DNA from: Clostridia bacterium
GTDB taxonomy: Bacteria; Bacillota_A; Clostridia; Oscillospirales; Acutalibacteraceae
Direction of reading: 5' to 3'
Assembly (NCBI GenBank): GCA_017503305.1
Contig: JAFVTJ010000027.1
Coordinates: 1-23,078 of the forward strand
DNA length: 23,078 nt
Both the position numbers and the translations under genes were made by a program. Under the pieces are notes generated by a model that was not told the DNA's origin, ran no database searches, and saw only the letters and a list, made by a program, of their open reading frames with translations. Positions 1-6,742 of this stretch are shown piece after piece (position 1 is the stretch's first letter; every line of letters starts with the position of its first letter).

Positions 1-730
1 AAGAGAATGTTTACTTTCTGCTTGGACGTAGAAACCTAATTACTGCAGGTGAGAAAGCACTTAAGAAGGCCGAAAAATATTCGGCAACGGGTGTAAGTTT
101 TGGCACGTTGGGTGAACTTGCTTATTCTGACTATAAGAAAGCAACTTATATTAACCGTTATAAATGGAAAAAGATGCAACTGCAATTATCAATTCTTCTA
201 AAAAGAATGGCTATACCACAGCGGTTGCAGGCGGCAATCTTTATGCAGCTATTGCATCGGATTTAATATTTGATGTTTCGGCAACATCGGGAAATTATGA
301 TGCGTTTAGCCATACTATTCCGTTCTATCAAATGGTATTCCATTCATATTTACCGATGTATTCCGATCCGGTTAATACTTCAATCAATCTTAAAATGGAA
401 GTTGCAAAATCGGTTGCATATGGTATGGGTGTTAGCTTCTGCCTTACTGATGGATTTGTAGCAGATTCCGACGATTTTGATGAATACAAACTTTACGCTA
501 CAGTTTTTGAAGATAATGTTAAAAAAATTAACGACATATTGGTGAAAGATAAGTTTATTGAAATTTATGATTCAGTTACCGATTCAGCATTGGTGAATTA
601 TGAATTTGTAAATAATACTGTAGTTAAATCCGAGTTTGAAAATGGTGTTGTGATATATACAAATCTTTCTACCAAAGCTGCTGATAGCCCGGTAGGCGAG
701 TTGCAGCCTTATGAATATAAAGTAGGATAG
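1..730 (+). pseudogene. DUF5696-like protein, C-terminal part, frameshifted (5' end outside window)
   Basis: The 5' part reads openly in frame 3 (from base 3, ENVYFLLGRRNL..., to a TAA at 264-266). The 3' part reads in frame 2 from 164 to the TAG at 728-730. The two halves join naturally if one A is restored in the A-run at 162-164, giving ...INRYK-MEKDATAI.... The ATG at 164 has no ribosome site and is internal, so it is not a separate start. The joined sequence, including the SHTIPFYQMVFHSYLPMY stretch, resembles from memory the C-terminus of DUF5696 proteins, which are commonly encoded beside carbohydrate ABC transporters in Clostridia and Paenibacillus. Their function is not established; a glycoside-processing role is only a guess. 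The permease gene follows after 10 nt, so they share an operon. The lesion may be real or a sequencing error in the homopolymer. Confidence 0.65.
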
Positions 731-740
731 GAGGGGTAAA

Positions 741-1634
741 ATGGCAAAGAAAAATGTTAAAAGTTTAGAAAGAGTGCGTAACCGCGCAGGTTATACCTTT
801 GTCGCACATTGGGCTTTAGGTTTACTCTTGTTCTTTATTTTCCCCCTTGTTAGTTCTATTTGGTACGCATTTAACGATGTTTCCATTGAGGTAGGCAATA
901 TTAAAACTGAATTTTTAGGTTTTGATTATTTTGTAGAACTTATTACTGAAGATCCTAATTACGTAACTTATTTACGTGATTCAATTGGTATGATGTGCTA
1001 TTCGTTACCAATTATTATTTCTCTTAGTCTTATTCTTGCAGTTTTACTTAATCAAAAATTTAAAGGTAGAACAGTTTTTAGAGCAATATTCTTCTTGCCG
1101 ATTATCATTTCTAACTCGGTAGTAATGGATGTTCTTAACGGTGCGACTATTAAGCTTCCAATATTCTCTTCAGGTACTGAAAAAGCCGGCAGTATAATAG
1201 ACTATGCCGATATCATTCTTGAACTTGGCATTCCGGATGAGATTTCTCCGATACTGATATTCTTACTTGCAAATACTACCAGCTTGATTTGGAAGTGCGG
1301 TGTACAAACAATTCTCTTCCTTGCAGGTTTACAAAGTATTTCTCCCTCAATGTATGAAGTTTCAAAAATTGAAGGTGCAAACAAATGGGAAGAATTTTGG
1401 TTTATTACGGTACCCAGTCTTAGGCATATCATCTCTCTTGTAATTATTTATACAATGATTGAGTTATTCGTAAGCTTGGATAACAAGCTTGTTGATGTAG
1501 CTTATGACCTTATTAAAGACGCTGTCTATGGTAAGAGCTCGGCGATGCTATGGATTTACTTCGTTATTGTATTGATTTTAATTGGCGGTGTATATCTACT
1601 GTATCAACATTTCTGTGTTAAGAGATGGGAATAA
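741..1634 (+). CDS. Carbohydrate ABC transporter permease, MalF/UgpA type
   Basis: This is a 297-residue integral membrane permease of the MetI-like superfamily. Hydrophobic segments lie near residues 20-44, 81-104, 115-134, 168-197, 229-246 and 268-290. The cytoplasmic EAA loop, which docks the ATPase, is visible at about residues 205-227 (EVSKIEGANKWEEFWFITVP), with the conserved glycine and proline. It should form half of the channel of a sugar or oligosaccharide importer in the cytoplasmic membrane. The partner permease, solute-binding protein and ATPase are not in this window. The start is set by a strong AGGAGGGG at 729-736, overlapping the upstream stop codon and 4 nt from the ATG. The substrate cannot be inferred; the neighbouring DUF5696-like gene and surface protein fit glycan uptake. 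Confidence 0.85.
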   Translation: MAKKNVKSLERVRNRAGYTFVAHWALGLLLFFIFPLVSSIWYAFNDVSIEVGNIKTEFLGFDYFVELITEDPNYVTYLRDSIGMMCYSLPIIISLSLILAVLLNQKFKGRTVFRAIFFLPIIISNSVVMDVLNGATIKLPIFSSGTEKAGSIIDYADIILELGIPDEISPILIFLLANTTSLIWKCGVQTILFLAGLQSISPSMYEVSKIEGANKWEEFWFITVPSLRHIISLVIIYTMIELFVSLDNKLVDVAYDLIKDAVYGKSSAMLWIYFVIVLILIGGVYLLYQHFCVKRWE

Positions 1635-1686
1635 TATCGTAAGATATTTTATATAAATAAAAAAAATATGCGAAAAGGGGATTTTT

Positions 1687-4458
1687 ATGAAAACGAAAAT
1701 CTACAAACTACTTAGTATTTTGGTTACTTTAGCAATTCTTGCAACCACATGCCTTTGTGTTTTTGGCACTGTTTCTGCAGCTGTTCAAGATACTCCTGCA
1801 TATCAAGATGTTATTTTCGAACATGGTGGTATCGCAGACGAGGATGGTTCGAATGCAGAAGCCGAATTAAGCCTTGTACGCACACAAGGATATCTTAAAA
1901 TTGCCGATTATGATAAAATAGAAATCGGCGAAGGTCATATTATTGATGTTATAATGTATTCTGACAATGCTGGCACTCGAGTAAATTCGAGCGGTTGGTT
2001 AGCTGGCGGCGTTGGTTACACAGCTGAAGAAATGCTTGCAGCTGCTCCGGAAGCTACTCATTTCAGATTCCAAATTAAGGCTGCTGTTGATGGTGATAGT
2101 GAAATCAACATTAATGATCTTGCAGCTATCGGTTTAAATTTAGTTGCTGCTGAGACACCAATTGTTTATCCCGAAAATTCATACTTTATAAGCGCTAAGG
2201 GTAAAACTGTTCCCAGCGGTAAGCGTCCTGCTGGTGCTGGTACTCTTGAAAATCCTGTAAAAACATTTTCTGACGTAACACGTCTTATTCAAGCTGATGG
2301 CTATGGTGCAGGCGATACTGTTTACGTGTTTATTAAATCGGGTGAAAAGGTTAATTGGACCGACGATTCTAATTTGCCTGTTCCTTATACTTGTGACGTA
2401 ATACTTGATTCAACTAATCCAAATGTATTAGGTAAGCTTTACGAATACGATTTTATGGATTTAGTGGGCAATATAACATTTAAGAATGTTGAATTCCAGG
2501 TTGAATATATGTATGGTTACCTTCGCTTGAACCATTACGATGTTATTTTTGATAAAGGCTCTGTTGTAAATTTACCCGAATTGTACATTGGTGCAAAGAA
2601 TGCTCCCGCTAAACATAACAAGGAGTTTAACCTTGAAATTAGAGGTCAGTTCAAAGTAGGTAAATTCTATATTATGTCTTACTTTAAGAGTGGCACTTAC
2701 GAACAGGATATTAACATTCTTGTTGATAACCCTGATGCAACTTTACCGTTGCTTGTAACTGGTATCGGTGAAAATAATAACTTCACTTTTAATGGTAATA
2801 TTAATATTAACTTATTAAATGCCAAATCAATGTCTTTGAATAAATCTCTAGGCACATCAACCTTTAATGGTGCTTTCCAACTTATAATTTCAAATGAGAT
2901 TAACCTTCCTTACGCTGTAAAAACTAATTTTGAAAATCTCAAAGTTAGTGGTGGTAAATGGTTAATTACTCGCAATACCAAAGATCCAGATTTTATTCAA
3001 TTTGGTTCTGCAGCGGGTAAATTTGATATTAAAGATAAAGCCACTGCTTATATTCGCCAATTAGGCGGCAAGTTAATTACTGATAAAGACGGTGTTGTAG
3101 ATTTATCTAAGTCTTCTGGTGCATACACAATTTCGGATAAGCCTATTGATGAATTATTAGACGATTCACACAAGATGCTTTATTTCAAGTGTGGCGGCGG
3201 TACAAATAATCTAGTTTCTTTCGCAGATATAGAACCTGGTGAAACCTATAGATTTGAATATTCAATCTATGCATCTCATTTTGATGATTCATATCCAACC
3301 TGTCGTGAAGACCATGACCGTAAACCTATGGGTAACGATATGAAGGTTATTTCTAAAAAGCCTTATAAAAATTATTATAAGGTTGTTGCCGAGATTACCA
3401 TTCCCGAAACATATCCTTATGAATATGCCTTCTTTGGTGTATCTTTAGCGCCTTCATCTATGGGTGTTATCTTTGATCGTAACGTTTATAACGTTAAGGA
3501 TCCGAAGACAAATCTTATCAAAAACCCCAACCTTCATACTGGTCTTGATGATATAACACTTAACTTCGATTTCTGGGGTGGGGTTTTCACTGACTCCAGA
3601 GGCGGTAGCGGTTTGCTTGAGTGGACTAACGGAGTAATAGACCTTGCGGTTATGAGTGTTGATTCTAAGTTTATTGATCATCTTATTTACTTAGCTGACC
3701 CTGATGATGGTGAATGGTGGAATCCTGAAGATTATATTGAAGAAAACTATGACACTTATGCTGACGTAGTTGGTAGCTTCAAAGACCAAGACGGTAATCC
3801 AATTAAGGGCGTTAAGTTCTTATTGGTATCTCAAGACAATTCTTATGATACTAAGACAAACTCTAAGGGTGAGTTTGGCTTTAAGAAAATTTTAACAGGT
3901 TTCTATGATCTCTATTTCGTTGATGGCAAGAAGAAAATTGAAACAGGCTTCTCTTCTTATATAGGTCAAGATGATATTGTTATATTTGACGTTGTTTCTG
4001 ATCTTACTTCTATGTTAGAAGAAATTCAAAATGAGTTGCTTGAAGAAAACGCACCTGATGAAGGGGAAGAAGAGGAAATCATCCCCACCGGTAACTTCGC
4101 TGCAACAGTTTATAATGCTCGTTTAGATACACTTCCTGGCCTTAAGGTTGTTTTAGGCGATATCGGTGATGTTGTAACCGACGCAAACGGTAGCTTTGCA
4201 TTTGCAAACATTCCTGTTGGTACTTATGAACTTTACACTGTATTAGACGACGGCACAAAATATGTATTCAGACAGGTTGTTATTGAAGAAAACCGCGATA
4301 TCACTTCTAAGTTGAAGTTTGACCCCGTGGTTAAAAGCGATAGCACCGATCCTACTGATAATGGTTGGATTGTTTGGGTAATCGTTGCTTCTGCCGTTGC
4401 ATTAGTTGTAGTTGCAGGCTTGATTTTCTTACTCGTTTTCAAGAAGAAGACTGCATAA
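1687..4458 (+). CDS. Secreted, membrane-anchored beta-rich surface protein with two carboxypeptidase-regulatory/SpaA-like domains
   Basis: This 923-residue protein starts with a clear signal peptide (KTKIYK, a hydrophobic core, then a VSAA-type cleavage region near residue 32). Residues about 33-155 look like a beta-sandwich module. Residues about 165-500 are rich in short N/D/G-bounded beta strands and resemble a parallel beta-helix, although no catalytic motif is recognisable. Two compact beta domains of the CarboxypepD_reg/SpaA kind follow at about 693-775 and 800-882, each with the T(D/N)xxGxFxFxxIxxGxYxLY pattern, separated by an acidic linker. A single TM segment at about 893-914 and a KKKTA tail anchor the C-terminus. 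No LPXTG or NPQTN motif is seen before the TM. A ribosome site (AAAAGGGGA, about 1673-1681) precedes the ATG. It lies 52 nt after the permease gene and ends at a strong terminator, so it probably belongs to the sugar-uptake operon, perhaps binding glycans outside the cell (inference). Confidence 0.75.
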   Translation: MKTKIYKLLSILVTLAILATTCLCVFGTVSAAVQDTPAYQDVIFEHGGIADEDGSNAEAELSLVRTQGYLKIADYDKIEIGEGHIIDVIMYSDNAGTRVNSSGWLAGGVGYTAEEMLAAAPEATHFRFQIKAAVDGDSEININDLAAIGLNLVAAETPIVYPENSYFISAKGKTVPSGKRPAGAGTLENPVKTFSDVTRLIQADGYGAGDTVYVFIKSGEKVNWTDDSNLPVPYTCDVILDSTNPNVLGKLYEYDFMDLVGNITFKNVEFQVEYMYGYLRLNHYDVIFDKGSVVNLPELYIGAKNAPAKHNKEFNLEIRGQFKVGKFYIMSYFKSGTYEQDINILVDNPDATLPLLVTGIGENNNFTFNGNININLLNAKSMSLNKSLGTSTFNGAFQLIISNEINLPYAVKTNFENLKVSGGKWLITRNTKDPDFIQFGSAAGKFDIKDKATAYIRQLGGKLITDKDGVVDLSKSSGAYTISDKPIDELLDDSHKMLYFKCGGGTNNLVSFADIEPGETYRFEYSIYASHFDDSYPTCREDHDRKPMGNDMKVISKKPYKNYYKVVAEITIPETYPYEYAFFGVSLAPSSMGVIFDRNVYNVKDPKTNLIKNPNLHTGLDDITLNFDFWGGVFTDSRGGSGLLEWTNGVIDLAVMSVDSKFIDHLIYLADPDDGEWWNPEDYIEENYDTYADVVGSFKDQDGNPIKGVKFLLVSQDNSYDTKTNSKGEFGFKKILTGFYDLYFVDGKKKIETGFSSYIGQDDIVIFDVVSDLTSMLEEIQNELLEENAPDEGEEEEIIPTGNFAATVYNARLDTLPGLKVVLGDIGDVVTDANGSFAFANIPVGTYELYTVLDDGTKYVFRQVVIEENRDITSKLKFDPVVKSDSTDPTDNGWIVWVIVASAVALVVVAGLIFLLVFKKKTA

Positions 4459-4481
4459 TTAACTAAATAAAAATCTCTTTT

Positions 4482-4510
4482 AAAGTGGGAACCATTGGTT
4501 CCCACTTTTT
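4482..4510 (+). terminator. Rho-independent terminator of the ABC permease/surface protein operon
   Basis: A perfect 12-bp stem (4482-4493 with 4497-4508, AAAGTGGGAACC and its complement) with an ATT loop is followed by Ts. It begins 24 nt after the stop of the surface-protein gene. Confidence 0.9.
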
Positions 4511-4522
4511 AAATTTTAGCGC

Positions 4523-4572
4523 AAAAAAATCCCCTTAGCGTGGCTAATGCCGGCTAAGGGGAAAGTTTTTTT
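4523..4572 (-). terminator. Terminator of the carboxypeptidase gene, probably bidirectional
   Basis: A 9-bp stem, CCCCTTAGC (4531-4539) with GCTAAGGGG (4553-4561), contains a small inner GGC/GCC stem. On the minus strand it is followed by a T-run (the As at 4523-4529), just after the stop of the 4580-5902 gene. A T-run at 4566-4572 on the plus strand could let it also stop transcription in the other direction. Confidence 0.85.
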
Positions 4573-4579
4573 AAAAATG

Positions 4580-5902
4580 TTATTTACCGTCTTTATAAGG
4601 AATATAGCGAACTCTGCGTTTCTTTTTGCCAAGGTTTAAGAAAATGCACCAAAGAATGAAAATTATTATTACTAAGCCAATAGCGGCGTAAATCATTTTC
4701 ATATATTTGCTTACGAAAAAGTTTTTAATATGTCGCAGAACTGAAAGCATTGTGCTTTTCTGAAGGTCGTTTCCCGCTACTAAATCAACCTTGCCGATAA
4801 TTTTTTCAGCGTAGTAGACTTCGGCTTCGCCAAGCACATCACCTTTTTTGATAGGCGCTTCAACCGAATCGGAAACAAGTTTGGTTTTAACAACAAGGGT
4901 AGAATCGTCAGCAGCGTTTGGTAAAATTGTTACAAATGGTTTTTTAAAATATAAAGGAACAAAATCGGCTTCGGTCGAAAGCTCTACGGGAATTTCGCAA
5001 ACGGGCTCGGTAGAGTTTGCAACCTCTTTGCGAGAGAAGTTATTAAAGGCCCAACGATAAAGCTCTTTTGTTTCTACAAAATCGTAACGCTTTTGCGAAC
5101 TGTTTTTACAACCGAAAAGTATGCACATATAATTGTAATTGTTGTAAGAAGCAGTGCTTACTAGGCAACGGCCTGCCACGTCGGTGTAGCCCGTTTTAAC
5201 GCCAGAAGCGTATTGATAATAATAATTTGTGTTTTTATCTAACAAGAAGTTGGTGGTAGAAAGGGTGCGTGTTGTTCCTTTTGTAGTAGTGAAACGATAG
5301 CGCGAAGTGGATGTTACGGTTTTAAAAAGGTCGTACTGTAATGCATATTTTGTAAGTTTAAAGGTGTCTCTTGCGGTGGTGTAGGTTTCTTCCTCGTGAA
5401 GACCAACGGGGTTGGAATAGTGTGTGCCGGTAAGTCCTAACTCCTCAGCTTTGGCGTTCATCATACTAACAAAGTTTTCGTAACTGCCACCAAAAATTTC
5501 GGCCGCTAGGTAGGTACAGTCACCAAAGGAGGAAAGCAGCACCATATAAAGCAGGTCTAATTGGGTGAATTCTTCGCCAAGCTCTAAAAGTGAAACCGAA
5601 AGGCCGGTGCCTAAAACTACGTCAAGGCAGGCTTTGTTTATTTTTACTTTTGCTTGTGGGTCAAATTTGTCACTTTCAAGCATAAGCACCGCAGTCATAA
5701 TTTTTGTTATAGAAGCGGGGTATACCTTCTCGTCAATATTTTTTTCAAATAAAATTTCTTCGGTATCAAGTGAAATCAGCATACCTGCTTTTGCGGTAAG
5801 TTCAAGACCTGTAAATTCGTAAGCTGAGGCGCTTATTGGGGCGAAAACTGATAAAAATGTAAAAAAACATATAAAAATAATGGAAAAAAGCTTTTTTGCC
5901 AT
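4580..5902 (-). CDS. D-alanyl-D-alanine carboxypeptidase (peptidase S11, DacF/PBP5-like)
   Basis: This 440-residue enzyme would remove the terminal D-Ala from peptidoglycan stem peptides outside the cell, limiting cross-linking. It has a signal peptide (residues 1-27, ...SASA), the active-site SxxK motif at S64-I-T-K67 and the KTG motif at K236-T-G238. The second catalytic motif, normally SxN, reads S125-F-G127 (in LLSSFGDCTYLAAE), so the expected Asn is Gly. A C-terminal TM helix (about 401-421) followed by KKKRRVR gives a stable membrane anchor in addition to the cleaved signal, an unusual form since S11 proteins often use an amphipathic helix. A ribosome site GGAGAG precedes the ATG at 5902. 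It is a single-gene unit with its own promoter and terminator, divergent from the phosphoesterase gene. The family call is firm; activity with the altered motif is uncertain. Confidence 0.88.
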   Translation of the reverse strand: MAKKLFSIIFICFFTFLSVFAPISASAYEFTGLELTAKAGMLISLDTEEILFEKNIDEKVYPASITKIMTAVLMLESDKFDPQAKVKINKACLDVVLGTGLSVSLLELGEEFTQLDLLYMVLLSSFGDCTYLAAEIFGGSYENFVSMMNAKAEELGLTGTHYSNPVGLHEEETYTTARDTFKLTKYALQYDLFKTVTSTSRYRFTTTKGTTRTLSTTNFLLDKNTNYYYQYASGVKTGYTDVAGRCLVSTASYNNYNYMCILFGCKNSSQKRYDFVETKELYRWAFNNFSRKEVANSTEPVCEIPVELSTEADFVPLYFKKPFVTILPNAADDSTLVVKTKLVSDSVEAPIKKGDVLGEAEVYYAEKIIGKVDLVAGNDLQKSTMLSVLRHIKNFFVSKYMKMIYAAIGLVIIIFILWCIFLNLGKKKRRVRYIPYKDGK

Positions 5903-5923
5903 AGAAATCTCTCCGAATATGTG

Positions 5924-5965
5924 GTATAGTATATATATTATATCAACTATACTTATTTTTTTAAA
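5924..5965 (-). promoter_or_regulatory. Candidate promoter of the carboxypeptidase gene, with a 7-bp dyad around its -10
   Basis: Read on the minus strand, TTTAAA (5965-5960) and TATAAT (5942-5937) are 17 nt apart, upstream of the ATG at 5902. The -10 lies inside an inverted repeat, GTATAGT (5924-5930) and ACTATAC (5946-5952), which could be an operator. I see no convincing separate -35/-10 pair for the divergent phosphoesterase gene. Confidence 0.45.
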
Positions 5966-5993
5966 GTGTTTTTTTGAAAAAGAGGTGAAAAAT

Positions 5994-6683
5994 TTGGTTT
6001 ATGTAACGGGTGATATGCACGGCGAAATTGAACGCTTGTATGATAAAATTTTTAGGCGCCTAAAAAGTGGCGACGTTCTTATTGTCTGCGGTGATTTTGG
6101 TTATATTTTCGGCGGCGGCAAACAAGAAAAAGAGGTTATTGATTATCTTTCAACCCGCCGTTTTGTTACTGCTTTCGTTGATGGCACACACGACAACCTT
6201 GAAAAGATTAACAGTTGCCGTGTGACCTATTGGCACGGTGGTATGGTACATAGAATAAAGGGTAATTTAATTCATCTTATGCGCGGCCAAATTTTTAATA
6301 TAGAGGGCAACACATTTTTTACCTTTGGCGGCGGCGAAAGTATTGATAAGGATATGCGCCGTGAGGTTGGCAACTGGTGGATTGATGAAGAACCTACCGC
6401 TTTTGAAATGGCCGAGGGTGCTAAGGTGCTTGATGATGCAAATTGCAAGGTGGATTATTTAATTACACACGAACCGCCATCCCTTGTTAAAAGCGCTATG
6501 CTTTTGCGCAAAGGTGATAATGACCGTGTTAACAAGCTAAACGGTTATTTTGAAGAGATTGGCCGTTCGGTTGACTTTAAGCATTGGTATTTCGGTTCCT
6601 TGCACGAGGACCGAGTTATTACACCGCACCATACCTGTGTGTTTAAAAAAGCGGTTGCAATTCCGCCTAAAGATGTTAAATAG
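5994..6683 (+). CDS. Calcineurin-like metallophosphoesterase with degenerate metal-binding motifs
   Basis: This is a 229-residue cytoplasmic protein of the metallophosphoesterase fold. I chose the TTG at 5994 because GAGGTG (5982-5987) lies 6 nt upstream and the protein then begins directly with the first motif, MVYVTGDMHG; a longer reading from 5880 would overlap the start of the divergent carboxypeptidase gene. Motifs: GDMHG (D7, H9), GDFG (D34), GTHD (64-67), THEPP (H159) and FGSLH (200-204). In active relatives the third is GNH(D/E) and the last is GHxH, so the metal-bridging Asn is Thr65 and one metal-ligand His is Ser202. The other ligands remain. The substrate is unknown; small relatives act on phosphoproteins or nucleotides. 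The pseudokinase gene begins 59 nt downstream. Confidence 0.8.
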   Translation: MVYVTGDMHGEIERLYDKIFRRLKSGDVLIVCGDFGYIFGGGKQEKEVIDYLSTRRFVTAFVDGTHDNLEKINSCRVTYWHGGMVHRIKGNLIHLMRGQIFNIEGNTFFTFGGGESIDKDMRREVGNWWIDEEPTAFEMAEGAKVLDDANCKVDYLITHEPPSLVKSAMLLRKGDNDRVNKLNGYFEEIGRSVDFKHWYFGSLHEDRVITPHHTCVFKKAVAIPPKDVK

Positions 6684-6690
6684 TATATAC

Positions 6691-6712
6691 CACTTGACAA
6701 GTGTGATATAAT
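6691..6712 (+). promoter_or_regulatory. Candidate promoter/operator of the kinase-like gene
   Basis: The near-perfect palindrome CACTTGACAAGTG (6691-6703) lies just upstream of a consensus TATAAT (6707-6712), 30 nt before the ATG at 6743. The TTGACA inside the palindrome is only 7 nt from the TATAAT, so the two cannot work together as a normal -35/-10 pair. The palindrome is better read as a possible regulator site within the spacer of a promoter with a weak -35. Confidence 0.35.
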
Positions 6713-6742
6713 ATAAGTGTAAAAAAGTTTTGGAGGTAGTTT

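Noticed and set aside
4320..4458. Cell-wall sorting signal on the surface protein, as a substrate of the sortase at 17502
   Set aside because: The TM helix and basic tail fit, but no LPXTG, NPQTN or similar motif precedes the helix, only TDPTDNG.
5880..5993. Longer N-terminus for the metallophosphoesterase starting at 5880
   Set aside because: It would overlap the start of the divergent carboxypeptidase gene and cover its promoter; TTG at 5994 has the ribosome site and gives the standard N-terminal motif.
6694..6712. TTGACA plus TATAAT as a consensus promoter of the kinase-like gene
   Set aside because: The spacer is 7 nt, too short for sigma-A; treated as a palindrome near a -10 instead.
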